Shown: positions 30,582 through 39,733 of the stretch, in pieces | Numbering within the stretch: position 1 is the first letter of the stretch | How the letters are laid out: each line of letters begins with the position of its first letter | Position numbers and translations under genes: made by a program | From: an uncultured Candidatus Saccharibacteria bacterium | GTDB lineage: Bacteria; Patescibacteriota; Saccharimonadia; Saccharimonadales; Saccharimonadaceae | Reading direction: 5' to 3' | DNA length: 64,000 nucleotides | Assembly (NCBI GenBank): GCA_948477625.1 | Contig: CAOLNK010000004.1 | Coordinates: 32,716 to 96,715 of the forward strand | The notes under the pieces: model-generated | The model's database searches: none | What the model was told of the DNA's origin: nothing | What the model saw: only the letters and a program-made list of their open reading frames with translations

Positions 30582-31961
30582 ATGAAAACTGCGAGTAAAG
30601 AAGTTAGTGCGGTGAGTCTGGTGCAAGAGGCCCTGGAGAAGGCACATCGCTATCAAGACGATTATCGGATTTTTACCTGGATTAACGACGCCGCGATTGA
30701 GCGCGCCAAAGAGATTGACGCCCGAATTGCGAATGGCGAAGGTGTAGGGTGTTTAGCCGGCGTACCGTTTGCCATCAAGGATAATTTTCTCTGCCCGGCG
30801 GGCGAAACCACGGCTTCGGCTTTGATTTTGAACGGTTTTACGAGCCCGGTTACGGCGACTGCCGTCAAGAGACTCGAAGCGGAGGGTGCGATTGTAATTG
30901 GCCGCACTAACTTGGATGCTTTTGCTCATGGTTCATCCACTGAGAATTCTTATTATGGTCCCACGAAGAACTCCAAAGATTTAGGGCGCGTAGCAGGCGG
31001 AAGCTCAGGTGGTTCAGCTGTCGCGGTAGCACTGGGGATTGTACCGTTTGCTACTGGTACTGATACCGGCGGATCAATTCGCCAGCCAGCTAGTTTTAAT
31101 GGTGTTTATGGGATCAAGCCGACTTATGGCACGATTAGTCGCTATGGTGTGGTGGCTATGACCTCATCTCTAGATTGTGTGGGCTTTTTTGCTAAAGATG
31201 CTGCGGATTTGGATTTGCTCATGCAGGTTTGTGCTGGGCGCGATAGTTATGATATGACCACCCTGCCCGATTATTACGGTCAAGAGCCAGTAAAAGATGG
31301 TACTAAGAAAATTGGCATTATCAAGGATTTTGACAACGACGCCGTGGCGCCGGAAATCCGTGACGCATTAAAGCGCAAAGTAGAATTACTACAAAACAAA
31401 GGCCACGAGATTATTGAGCTCGAGATGCCGGCTTTGAAATATGCTTTGGCAGCATATTATATCATCACCCCAGCTGAAGTTTCTAGCAACCTTAGTCGTC
31501 ATGATGGCATCCGCTATGGCTATCGTAGTGAAAAATCCGAGCATCTGGGTGAACTATACGAAAATACTAGAGGCGAAGGGTTCATGCCGGAGAACAAGCG
31601 CCGAATTATGATTGGTAATTTTGTGCTAAGCTCTGGATTTTATGATGCATATTACCTCAAGGCAGCTAAGGCGCGCACACTAATAATCAAAGAGTACAAC
31701 AAAGCCTTTGCGCAGTGTGATTTCATTCTCACGCCAGTTAGTCCAAACCCGGCTTTTAAGCTCGGCGAAAAAGTCAATGACCCAGTAGCGATGTATCTCG
31801 AAGACGTAATGTCAGTTTCGCTAAACCTTGCCGGCGTACCTGGTTTAACTATACCTGCCGGGCAGACGGCTGAAGGGTTAGATTTGGGCTTACAATTGGT
31901 AGGTCCGCGTCGCAGTGATCAAGGTTTAATTAAATTTGCCACAGAAATGGAGGAGGCATAA
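30582..31961 (+). CDS. gatA: Asp/Glu-tRNA amidotransferase subunit A
   Basis: 459 aa. Amidase that releases ammonia from glutamine for the transamidation of Glu-tRNA-Gln/Asp-tRNA-Asn. The amidase signature is complete: catalytic Lys in P-F-A-I-K-D-N-F (about residue 66), then G-G-S-S-G-G-S-A-V-A-V-A (about 139-150) and D-T-G-G-S-I-R-Q-P-A with the cis-Ser and nucleophile Ser. Three nt after gatC, two nt before the next gene. Confidence 0.96.
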   Translation: MKTASKEVSAVSLVQEALEKAHRYQDDYRIFTWINDAAIERAKEIDARIANGEGVGCLAGVPFAIKDNFLCPAGETTASALILNGFTSPVTATAVKRLEAEGAIVIGRTNLDAFAHGSSTENSYYGPTKNSKDLGRVAGGSSGGSAVAVALGIVPFATGTDTGGSIRQPASFNGVYGIKPTYGTISRYGVVAMTSSLDCVGFFAKDAADLDLLMQVCAGRDSYDMTTLPDYYGQEPVKDGTKKIGIIKDFDNDAVAPEIRDALKRKVELLQNKGHEIIELEMPALKYALAAYYIITPAEVSSNLSRHDGIRYGYRSEKSEHLGELYENTRGEGFMPENKRRIMIGNFVLSSGFYDAYYLKAAKARTLIIKEYNKAFAQCDFILTPVSPNPAFKLGEKVNDPVAMYLEDVMSVSLNLAGVPGLTIPAGQTAEGLDLGLQLVGPRRSDQGLIKFATEMEEA

Positions 31962-31962
31962 T

Positions 31963-32382
31963 ATGAGTTCACCTATTGTATTTTTGGTAATTGCAATCGT
32001 GGCTGTGGGGATTTTAGCTCTCCTCGCCATGACACTTACCGGTCGTCATAGTCACGCTTTTGATGTGGAAGAATATCAGACCCGTTGGCTCAAGATTGAG
32101 AACGGTCTGGTGCGCGACGATCCCCGTACTTACGAAATGTCGGTTATCGCCGCAGATAAGTTGCTTGACCGTGCCCTGAATGAGCTCGGTTTGCCAGGGA
32201 AAACCATGGGTGAGCGTCTCAAACGCGTCACTGATCGCTTTGAGAAGCCTAATGCGGTTTGGGCAGCGCATAAGATGCGTAACCAAATTGCGCACGACGA
32301 TGATTTCGAAGTAGACTATGGTCAGGTCAGCCGTGCTTTGGCTGCCTTCCGTCAAGCACTCAAAGATTTGGGGGCTATCTGA
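31963..32382 (+). CDS. Membrane-anchored HEPN-like domain protein
   Basis: 139 aa from ATG 31963 (GGAGG 8 nt upstream). One N-terminal membrane helix (about residues 4-24, I-V-F-L-V-I-A-I-V-A-V-G-I-L-A-L-L), then a helical domain. It contains M-R-N-Q-I-A-H-D-D-D (about residues 111-120), an R-x4-H motif typical of HEPN/DUF86-type helical bundles, often RNases or nucleotide-binding. Its stop overlaps the gatB start by one base (TGATG), so it is locked into the gat operon. Whether it has any link to tRNA amidation or only uses the operon is unknown. Confidence 0.62.
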   Translation: MSSPIVFLVIAIVAVGILALLAMTLTGRHSHAFDVEEYQTRWLKIENGLVRDDPRTYEMSVIAADKLLDRALNELGLPGKTMGERLKRVTDRFEKPNAVWAAHKMRNQIAHDDDFEVDYGQVSRALAAFRQALKDLGAI

Positions 32383-33803
32383 TGACAAAATATATTCCCA
32401 CTATTGGTATTGAATGCCACGTGCAACTCTGTACTAAGACCAAACTTTTCTCCGAAGTTGATAACGATGCTCGCGGCAAAGAGCCTAATTCTTGCGTTTC
32501 GCCAGTGGATTATGGTCTGCCGGGCGTGTTGCCTCGGCTCAACCAAGAGGCGATTCCATTTGCTGTTCGCGCCGGCTTAGCCCTCAACGCTGAAATCAAC
32601 CTCGAGAGTCGTTTTGATCGCAAGCACTACTATTATCCCGATTTGCCCAAAGGCTATCAGATTACCCAGCTCTTTCACCCCATCATCGGTGCAGGCTATG
32701 TTGTTTTGCCTGATGGCACTCAGGTACGCATTGAACACGCCCACCTCGAAGAAGATGCTGGTAAATCCACGCACGAGAGTAGCTATAGCTTGATTGATCT
32801 CAACCGTGCTGGTACCCCACTGATTGAAATTGTTTCTATGCCAGATATCCATAGCGCCGAGCACGCGCGCGATTACACTAAGGAACTTTGGCGAGTGATG
32901 ACTTATGCTGGCGTCACTTTTGGCGATCTTTATAATGGCAACATGCGCTTTGATGTTAATATTAGTATTGCCCCGGAAGATAGCGACAAGCTCGGTACCA
33001 AGACCGAAATTAAAAATCTCAACTCCTTCCGTAGCGTCGAGCGGGTGGTAGCCTACGAAATCAAACGCCAGACCAAGTTGCTCGAACAAGGCGAAACCAT
33101 CCAACAAGAAACTCGTGGCTGGAATGACGCTACTGGTGAAACCACTGGCCAGCGCACCAAGGAAGGCGCGGCTGATTACCGCTATATGCCCGAACCAGAT
33201 ATTCCACCCATCCGCCTTGCGGCTGATATTGTAGAGCAAGAGCGTGCAAATTTGCCCAAGATGCCAGCTTGGTATCGCGAGCATTTTGCTGAGGTTTTGC
33301 CACAAGATTTGATTGAAGTTTTGCTTGACTATCCGCAACTAATGCAAAAACTCGCCGAGCTAGAAGATAGCAACGCCATCAAAAAAGTTGCCAATTTATT
33401 CTCTTCCGTTTTGTTGGCTGAAGAAAACACTAGCCTTTTGAACGATGAATTACCCAGCAAAGCACAACTGTTCGATCTCGTAACCATGAACGCCAAGAAC
33501 GAGCTTTCCAGTACTGCCACTAAAGAGGTTTTCCTGAAGTTCTTCGATCCCGAGATGCATTACAAAGATACTCGCACAATTGCCAAAGAGCTCGGCGTCG
33601 TACAAGAAAACGACCTCGGCGCACTCGAAGCCATTGTTGATACTGTGCTAGCTAAGCCCGAAACTCAGCAAGCTCAGGCCGACTATAAGGCTGGCCAAGA
33701 AAAAGTCCTCGGATTCCTCGTGGGGCAGGTGATGAAGGAGTCCAAAGGTAAGGCCAACCCATCCGCCGTACAAGATATCCTAAAAGCAAAGCTTAGAGCG
33801 TGA
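32382..33803 (+). CDS. gatB: Asp/Glu-tRNA amidotransferase subunit B
   Basis: 473 aa. Kinase subunit that activates the tRNA-bound Glu/Asp. I-G-I-E-C-H-V-Q-L-C-T-K-T-K-L-F near the start, then N-S-C-V-S-P-V-D-Y-G-L-P-G-V-L-P and the K-G-Y-Q-I-T-Q block, and C-terminal YqeY-like helical domain with G-F-L-V-G-Q-V-M-K. Ends with TGA, and the GTG start of the next gene overlaps this stop. Confidence 0.96.
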   Translation: MTKYIPTIGIECHVQLCTKTKLFSEVDNDARGKEPNSCVSPVDYGLPGVLPRLNQEAIPFAVRAGLALNAEINLESRFDRKHYYYPDLPKGYQITQLFHPIIGAGYVVLPDGTQVRIEHAHLEEDAGKSTHESSYSLIDLNRAGTPLIEIVSMPDIHSAEHARDYTKELWRVMTYAGVTFGDLYNGNMRFDVNISIAPEDSDKLGTKTEIKNLNSFRSVERVVAYEIKRQTKLLEQGETIQQETRGWNDATGETTGQRTKEGAADYRYMPEPDIPPIRLAADIVEQERANLPKMPAWYREHFAEVLPQDLIEVLLDYPQLMQKLAELEDSNAIKKVANLFSSVLLAEENTSLLNDELPSKAQLFDLVTMNAKNELSSTATKEVFLKFFDPEMHYKDTRTIAKELGVVQENDLGALEAIVDTVLAKPETQQAQADYKAGQEKVLGFLVGQVMKESKGKANPSAVQDILKAKLRA

Positions 33804-35548
33804 ATTATCCCAAGATTGCTCTAGATGGCAATCTTGGCTCTCAAACTGATAACGCTAAAGTTCGTCAAGCCTCCGACTGGTTTAAACATCACGTCACACT
33901 TTTTGGTGCGCCCTATACTTTGGATGACGACCAAGTCCGTGCCGCAATTGACACGCATAAAAATACCCTAGTCACAGCTCGCGCTGGTTCCGGTAAAACT
34001 CGTGTTATTGTGGCTAAAGTTGCCTATCTCGTGGCGCATGGCTTAGCTAGTCTCGACGAAATTGCGATTTTCATGTTCAACCGTACTGCCGCAGCCGAAG
34101 TTAATGAACGTATTGCTGAAGTTAAAGTAAACGGAGTGAGGCTTACTAGCATTTGTCAAGAGAGGCTAAAAGAGCAGTCAGCTAACCGTGGATCTCTTGA
34201 AGCAAATGTTGGTAAGCCTCATACTATTACCATCGCTTCCACCTTCCACAAATTTGCTCTCGACCTCGTCAAACTCTCCGGTGAACACCCAGAAATTATT
34301 AGTAGCGAAGACCAAGACAGTCTAATACGTGCTCTCGTGCAGTCGACGCTATCTGAGCTCCACCTTAAACTTACACCCAAAGAACAACAAGAAATGCTTG
34401 GCATCGTCAATAATTTTATCACCCGTGCCGGTCAATATTACCCCGGATATGCTGGCCTCAAGAACTTGCAACAAAAAGTCTACGTCTATTGCCAAAATTC
34501 GCAAAATTCTACTCGCAACGTTCGCTTTCATCAAGTCGCTCTCGAGGTATACCAAAAATACCTCTCTGCCCTGCGTTCACCTCAAATTGATTTTAATCTC
34601 CTGATGCATGTTGCTACCGAACTCTTACATAACCCTCAATGTACCAGTAGAGTCAGTCAGCGCATTGCTCCACTTAAATACATTCTTATTGACGAATATC
34701 AAGACTTTTCCTATCTCTTTTTTGCCCTGGTTCAGGCCATGCGCGGCCTGGCGCCTTCTGCGCATCTTTTCTGCGTAGGCGACGATTGGCAGGCTATCAA
34801 CCGTTTTGCTGGTTCTGATGTCAATTATTTTATCAATTTTGCTAATTATTTTCCCGAAAATGCAATCAATATTCCGCTTGCCACCAACTATCGCAGCGAC
34901 CGACGTATAGTTGAATACGCTAATCATTACATGCTCGTAAATTATAATCCCCAGGCCATCCCCGCCCGCGCTTTCAGCCGTAGGAATGGTAAAATTTATC
35001 GGCTCAACCCTAACAAGACGCGTTTTGATTTTAGTGACTTGCGGGAGGATTGCTTAGGTGATGGGCAAATCCTGCTCGCTCTCGGTCGAGCCACATCCGG
35101 TAAGATTCCGCCCAACAAAATCCCGCCCGGTGCCGCTCGTCTACTTAAGGCCGTTGTACAAATCATTCGTCGTCACTCCCGCGAACGCATTATGCTTTTA
35201 CATCGTCATAATTTCACCTCATTTGACAGCATTACGCTAGAGATTTTTCTCCGGGCTCTGCGCCATTTAGTCGTTAGACAGGGAATTATGACCGAAGTAG
35301 ATTTCAGCCAGCAGGTGCGTTGTATGACCATGCATAGATCCAAAGGTCTTGAATCGGATATTGTAATTTTACTTGAGCTTAATCGTGACATCATTCAAAG
35401 TGCTCACCCACATGCTACAATCTTTCAACTTTTTGGCGATACCCATACGGCTGAAATTGCCGACCAGCAGCGTCTTATCTATGTTGCTCTCACTCGTGCC
35501 AAGCATCGACTTTATCTCCTCAGCACCGACCAGCCACCAGCTGTCTAG
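33800..35548 (+). CDS. UvrD/Rep-type superfamily 1A DNA helicase
   Basis: 582 aa, GTG start overlapping the gatB stop by 4 nt. Helicase motifs in order: A-R-A-G-S-G-K-T-R-V (Walker A, about residue 61), I-L-I-D-E-Y-Q-D-F (Walker B), V-G-D-D-W-Q-A-I (III), T-N-Y-R-S-D (IV), T-M-H-R-S-K-G-L-E (V) and Y-V-A-L-T-R-A-K-H (VI). About 100-150 residues shorter than UvrD/PcrA, with reduced 1B/2B domains. Role in repair or replication restart is likely; exact orthology is open. Confidence 0.85.
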   Translation: MNYPKIALDGNLGSQTDNAKVRQASDWFKHHVTLFGAPYTLDDDQVRAAIDTHKNTLVTARAGSGKTRVIVAKVAYLVAHGLASLDEIAIFMFNRTAAAEVNERIAEVKVNGVRLTSICQERLKEQSANRGSLEANVGKPHTITIASTFHKFALDLVKLSGEHPEIISSEDQDSLIRALVQSTLSELHLKLTPKEQQEMLGIVNNFITRAGQYYPGYAGLKNLQQKVYVYCQNSQNSTRNVRFHQVALEVYQKYLSALRSPQIDFNLLMHVATELLHNPQCTSRVSQRIAPLKYILIDEYQDFSYLFFALVQAMRGLAPSAHLFCVGDDWQAINRFAGSDVNYFINFANYFPENAINIPLATNYRSDRRIVEYANHYMLVNYNPQAIPARAFSRRNGKIYRLNPNKTRFDFSDLREDCLGDGQILLALGRATSGKIPPNKIPPGAARLLKAVVQIIRRHSRERIMLLHRHNFTSFDSITLEIFLRALRHLVVRQGIMTEVDFSQQVRCMTMHRSKGLESDIVILLELNRDIIQSAHPHATIFQLFGDTHTAEIADQQRLIYVALTRAKHRLYLLSTDQPPAV

Positions 35549-35553
35549 CCGTC

Positions 35554-35714
35554 TTGACAATATTGCAAATCTGTTGTAGTATGAAAGCGAAGGGTTAAAC
35601 ACCCTAGTATTTTTTGATAGTTAGTTGTCCCTCCTTCAGTTCTTCTAGAGAGTTCTGGGTAGCATTACCACTCAGGGCCCTCTAGAAGAGGAATACAAAG
35701 AAGGAGGTAAAGAC
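35554..35714 (+). promoter_or_regulatory. Promoter and hairpin leader of orphan gene 35715
   Basis: TTGACA (35554-35559), 17 nt, TAGTAT (35577-35582), then GAAAGCGAAGG. The 130-nt leader contains TTCTAGAGAG (about 35642) complementary to CCCTCTAGAA (about 35678), a long hairpin, and AAGGAGG before the ATG. Confidence 0.65.
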
Positions 35715-36653
35715 ATGTTTCCATGGTCCAAGATTAAAGAGCTGGAGTCTGACCTTATTGTTAGGGAAGAAGAAATTAAACGTCAGGAGGAAAGACATGC
35801 CAAGGAGATTGAAACTCTCAAACAACAACATGCCGAAGAGTGTGAGATAATTCGCACGGAGGTTGATGAACTGAACGAAGCTCTGGGGGCTGCTAACGAG
35901 GAGATTAGCGCAATGAGAATTGAGCTTAATCGTTTACGTAGTAACGCTCAAGACCTCGGCACATACCGTTCCTACAACAAACGCTTGCTTCAACCGGTAA
36001 CTCCTGAAGAAATGGCGAAGGCCTATCCAAGTTTTTCGATTATGGTCACGCCTGCATTCTTTAGGTTGAGAGACGAGTATGGGGTTTCATGGCTAATCGA
36101 GCGCGCAGGTAACCTGCGGCGTTACACTGGTTATGTGGCCAATTTATTTAATACCCCAGACTATACTCCCTTGCGTGAGGACTCCTACTTTCGGAAGGCG
36201 CTTCCAAATGATGTCAAATCAAATTTTGAAATCGTTTTTGCAGAACAGCGTGAAAGTAAAGTCTTTCGCCTTTGTTCACCATCTACTGCAACTTCAATCG
36301 TAGTAACATTCTTGGCCGAGCTGACATCAGGGCTTCAGGCGTGGTGTGATAAGAACAAAGAATCTATTATAACCAACGTCAACAATCAGCGTCATCCCGG
36401 CTTACGTCAAATATCTGTTGTCTTACCTTTTCCGGTAGATGCGCCTAGTTTACAGCTTAATCCGGAATTAGACGGTGAGGATTGCACTCTGACAGACTTG
36501 GAGCACTGGTGTAAGAACTACGATCATCAGCTGCGTAGCGCCTGTCAGCACATCTATATGCGCGGTATTTTCTTGGATACAGCGAATTTTAGCACCAAAC
36601 GCGATGAAGACGAGAAGGATACGAAAGATGATGGGGCAGGTGAAGAAAAGTGA
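35715..36653 (+). CDS. Orphan coiled-coil protein
   Basis: 312 aa, not recognised. Residues 5-85 form a continuous Glu/Lys/Leu coiled coil (E-E-E-I-K-R-Q-E-E-R-H-A-K-E), followed by a globular part of about 210 residues with V-S-W-L-I-E-R-A-G-N-L-R-R-Y and a charged C-terminal tail (K-R-D-E-D-E-K-D-T-K-D-D). No signal or membrane helix. Monocistronic with structured leader and terminator, as for the other orphans, but without a cassette next to it. Confidence 0.65.
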   Translation: MFPWSKIKELESDLIVREEEIKRQEERHAKEIETLKQQHAEECEIIRTEVDELNEALGAANEEISAMRIELNRLRSNAQDLGTYRSYNKRLLQPVTPEEMAKAYPSFSIMVTPAFFRLRDEYGVSWLIERAGNLRRYTGYVANLFNTPDYTPLREDSYFRKALPNDVKSNFEIVFAEQRESKVFRLCSPSTATSIVVTFLAELTSGLQAWCDKNKESIITNVNNQRHPGLRQISVVLPFPVDAPSLQLNPELDGEDCTLTDLEHWCKNYDHQLRSACQHIYMRGIFLDTANFSTKRDEDEKDTKDDGAGEEK

Positions 36654-36684
36654 CTAGCATGCAACAACTAACCGTTAGTTCAAA

Positions 36685-36717
36685 GGCTTCAGCCCTACTA
36701 AGCTGAAGCCACTTTTC
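36685..36717 (+). terminator. Terminator after gene 35715
   Basis: GGCTTCAGC (36685-36693), 8-nt loop, GCTGAAGCC (36702-36710), then ACTTTTC. Confidence 0.8.
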
Positions 36718-36812
36718 TTAAATTCCCCCTACCAAAACCCCAAATTTTATGGTAAAATCAAGAAAAGTTTATTTTTTAATGTCTGCAAAAAGGATAAAAA
36801 GGAAACTACCGT

Positions 36813-38912
36813 ATGGCAAGTGAAGTTAAAGACCTATCAAAGTTGCGCAATATCGGCATCATCGCTCATATTGACGCCGGCAAAACTACTACTTCCGAGG
36901 CGATTCTTTATCGCACCGGGCTCAAACACAAAATCGACCTCGTGAAAGGCGGCACTGGCGGTGCTACTACCGACTGGATGGAGCAGGAAAAGGAGCGCGG
37001 TATCACCATTACTTCCGCTGCCGTCACCGTTTATTGGAAAGATCACAAGATTAACGTCATCGACACTCCGGGCCACATTGACTTTACCGCTGAAGTGGAA
37101 CGTTCACTTCGTGTGCTCGACGGCGCCGTAGTGGTGTTCGACGGTAAGATGGGTGTAGAGGCTCAGTCTGAGACGGTTTGGCGTCAAGCCACCAAATACG
37201 GTGTGCCTCGCATTTGTTTTGTTAACAAAATCAACCAAATCGGTGGTGATTTCTACAAATCTCTTGATAGCATTCACAAGCGCTTGTCCAAGAATGCTGT
37301 CGCAATCCACTTGCCAATCGGTTTCGAAAAAGACATTTGTGGCGTAGTTGACCTGATCGACATGAAGGCCTACACCTACAAAGATTACGCCGACCACGAG
37401 TTGACCGTGGGCGAAATCCCAGCTGACATGCTCGAGAAGGCTAAGAATGCTCGTAGCATCCTCGTCGAAGAGGCTGTCCAAGCCGATGAAGCCTTGATGG
37501 AAAAATTCTTCAACCAAGGCGAAGATGCTATTACCGAAGTTGAGCTCAAAGCCGCTCTGCGCAAGCGTGTGCTCGACGGCGACTTCTTCCTCGTGACTGG
37601 TGGTGACGGTCGCGGCGTGATTGTCGAAAAAGTGCTCGACCTTGTCACTGATTACTTGCCAAGCCCACTTGATCGCGACCAAGGCCAGACCGTTGGTATC
37701 GATCCTAAGACTGGCAACGAAGTCATACGCAAGGCCAGCGACAGCGAGTCGCTTACCGCTCTTGCTTTCAAGATTGCCACCGACCCATTTGTAGGTAAAC
37801 TCATCTTCATTCGTGTTTATGCTGGCAAATTGAAGTCCGGCGACACCGTACTCAACGCCACTAAGGGCGACAAAGAGCGTATTGGCCGTATCGTGCGGAT
37901 GTTTGCCGATAAGCGCGAGGAAATCTCCGAGATTTGTGCTGGCGATATCGCTGCCGTAGTTGGCATGAAAGACGTTACTACTGGTACTACCATTTGTGAC
38001 CCTGCTCATCCAATCCACCTTGAAGATATCACCTTCCCAGATCCACCTGTTTCTGTGGCAATTGAACCAAAGACTAAATCCGACCAAGAAAAAATGGGCC
38101 TCGGTCTCTCTAAGTTGGTAGAAGAGGACCCAACTTTGCGCGTGCATACCGATGAAGAAACTGGCCAAACCATCATTTCTGGTATGGGTGAGCTTCATAT
38201 CGAAATCGCCATTGACCGTTTGCAAAAAGAACACGGCGTTGAGACTAACACTGGCGCTCCGCAAGTAGCCTATCGCGAAACCATCCGTGGCACTGCAGAA
38301 GCTCAAGGTAAGCACGTCAAGCAGTCCGGTGGTAGCGGTCAATATGGTGACGTTTGGGTCAAATTTGAGCCAAACGAACCCGGCAAAGGCTTTGAGTTTA
38401 TCGACCAAATTAAAGGTGGTGTGGTGCCTCAAGAGTTCCGCAAACCGGTCCAGAAGGGTATTGAAGAAACCCTTGCTGGCGGTGTGATTGCTGGCTATCC
38501 AGTAGTCGATGTTAAGGCTACGCTCTACGATGGTAGTTACCACGATGTTGACTCTAACGAGCTCGCCTTCAAACTCGCAGGTAGTCTTGCTACGCGTGAA
38601 GGTATTAAAAAGGCCAACCCAGTCTTGCTTGAGCCTGTCATGAAGATCGAAATCACTACCCCAGAAGAATTTATGGGTGACGTGATTGGCGATATCAACT
38701 CTCGCCGGGGTCGCATCGACAGTATGGAAGATTTGAGTGGTGGCGCCAAGCTTATCAAGGCGTTCTGTCCGCTTGGCAACCTCTTCGGTTACACGTCTGA
38801 CTTACGCTCAATGTCGCAAGGTCGTGCTGCCAGCTCCATGGAGCTCTTCGCTTACGAAGAAGTACCACCAAACGTTGCAGCCGATATTATCGAGAAGCGC
38901 AATACTAAATAA
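36813..38912 (+). CDS. fusA: Elongation factor G
   Basis: 699 aa, full length. Translocation GTPase. G1 A-H-I-D-A-G-K-T-T (about residues 17-25), G2 R-G-I-T-I-T-S-A, G3 D-T-P-G-H-I-D-F (about 81-88), G4 variant N-K-I (family N-K-x-D; here I-N-Q follows), then domains II-V ending in the E-V-P-P-N-V-A region. Alone here, not with rpsL-rpsG-tuf. AAAAAGGA lies before the ATG with a leader of about 70 nt. Ends in a strong terminator. Confidence 0.96.
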   Translation: MASEVKDLSKLRNIGIIAHIDAGKTTTSEAILYRTGLKHKIDLVKGGTGGATTDWMEQEKERGITITSAAVTVYWKDHKINVIDTPGHIDFTAEVERSLRVLDGAVVVFDGKMGVEAQSETVWRQATKYGVPRICFVNKINQIGGDFYKSLDSIHKRLSKNAVAIHLPIGFEKDICGVVDLIDMKAYTYKDYADHELTVGEIPADMLEKAKNARSILVEEAVQADEALMEKFFNQGEDAITEVELKAALRKRVLDGDFFLVTGGDGRGVIVEKVLDLVTDYLPSPLDRDQGQTVGIDPKTGNEVIRKASDSESLTALAFKIATDPFVGKLIFIRVYAGKLKSGDTVLNATKGDKERIGRIVRMFADKREEISEICAGDIAAVVGMKDVTTGTTICDPAHPIHLEDITFPDPPVSVAIEPKTKSDQEKMGLGLSKLVEEDPTLRVHTDEETGQTIISGMGELHIEIAIDRLQKEHGVETNTGAPQVAYRETIRGTAEAQGKHVKQSGGSGQYGDVWVKFEPNEPGKGFEFIDQIKGGVVPQEFRKPVQKGIEETLAGGVIAGYPVVDVKATLYDGSYHDVDSNELAFKLAGSLATREGIKKANPVLLEPVMKIEITTPEEFMGDVIGDINSRRGRIDSMEDLSGGAKLIKAFCPLGNLFGYTSDLRSMSQGRAASSMELFAYEEVPPNVAADIIEKRNTK

Positions 38913-38930
38913 TTGCCACCCAATGTTAAA

Positions 38931-38958
38931 AACTCCCCGTATTTAAATACGGGGAGTT
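38931..38958. terminator. Perfect palindromic terminator after fusA
   Basis: AACTCCCCGTATTT (38931-38944) directly followed by AAATACGGGGAGTT, then TTG; a perfect 28-nt palindrome. Confidence 0.85.
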
Positions 38959-39048
38959 TTGTATTACGGTTCAATAGGCATGAAGCGCTCGATTGGACTG
39001 TTAGACAATAGTTATCTGATATCTCTTCGAAAATGATGTAATAACGTT

Positions 39049-39463
39049 ATGCGTAATACCGAAAAGACCATTAGTAATCTGATAGACAAACAAAATTTGC
39101 TTTATTAGCTTGATTGACGCAGATGGTTTTCCGAATACAAAAGCTATGCTCCGCCCGCGCAAGCGCAACGGCATCGAGGAGATTTATTTATCTACTAATA
39201 CTTCTTCACTTAAGGCAAAATCTTTCCGCAATAATCCCAAAGCCCGCCTCTATTTCTGTGATAAAAGATTTTATCGTGGTGCCATGCTCAAAGGCTATAT
39301 GGAAATCCTAGAAGACCAAGCCTCTAAAGATATGATTTGGCAATTTGGCGACGTGATGTATTACAAGGGTGGCAAAACCGATCTTGACTATTGTGTGCTC
39401 AAGTTTACCGCTATTTCCGCCAGATATTATAGCAATTTCAAATCAGTAGATGTAGAATTATAA
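39049..39463 (+). pseudogene. Frameshifted pyridoxamine-phosphate-oxidase-like flavoprotein gene
   Basis: ATG 39049 opens M-R-N-T-E-K-T-I-S-N-L-I-D-K-Q-N-L-L-Y and stops at TAG 39106. The family continues directly in the +1 frame with L-I-D-A-D-G-F-P-N-T-K-A-M-L-R, then Y-F-C-D-K-R-F and a normal C terminus ending 39463. The two halves together equal one PPOX/general-stress-protein-26-like domain of about 138 residues. A one-base gain or two-base loss near 39105 explains it. Could be a sequencing error; if real, translation could restart at TTG 39110 but would lack the first strand. Confidence 0.7.
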
Positions 39464-39497
39464 TTTACCCGAATGTTTAATCTAAAAAGAGAGAAAA

Positions 39498-39638
39498 TTG
39501 AGAAAATATATTTTTGACGCTAGCCACCATATCAGCGTTTATGGTTATTGCTGGTCTGCTATGTACGTGTTGATACTCTTCTTGTCATTTACTTTGTATA
39601 GAAACAGTAAGCAAGCGATTAAAGAAAACTCAAAATAA
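39498..39638 (+). CDS. Small single-helix membrane protein
   Basis: 46 aa with TTG start, AAAGAGAG 7-10 nt upstream. M-R-K-Y-I-F-D-A-S-H-H-I-S-V-Y then a helix (about residues 17-33, C-W-S-A-M-Y-V-L-I-L-F-L-S-F-T-L-Y) and the tail R-N-S-K-Q-A-I-K-E-N-S-K. The same tail (L-Y-R-N-S-K ... I-K-E-N-x-K, stop) appears as a remnant at 53775-53828, which argues that the small protein is or was real. Function unknown. Confidence 0.45.
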   Translation: MRKYIFDASHHISVYGYCWSAMYVLILFLSFTLYRNSKQAIKENSK

Positions 39639-39733
39639 TCACCCATTCTCGTTTATGTCGTTTTACGATAAAAATATATTGACAAACGATAAATTGTGCC
39701 ATAAAATGGGGGTAAATCTAACGAAAGGAAGAA

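Noticed and set aside
37104..38543. 479-codon open frame antisense to fusA
   Set aside because: Lies fully inside the highly conserved EF-G gene on the other strand; no promoter or ribosome binding site; a typical shadow of biased codon use.
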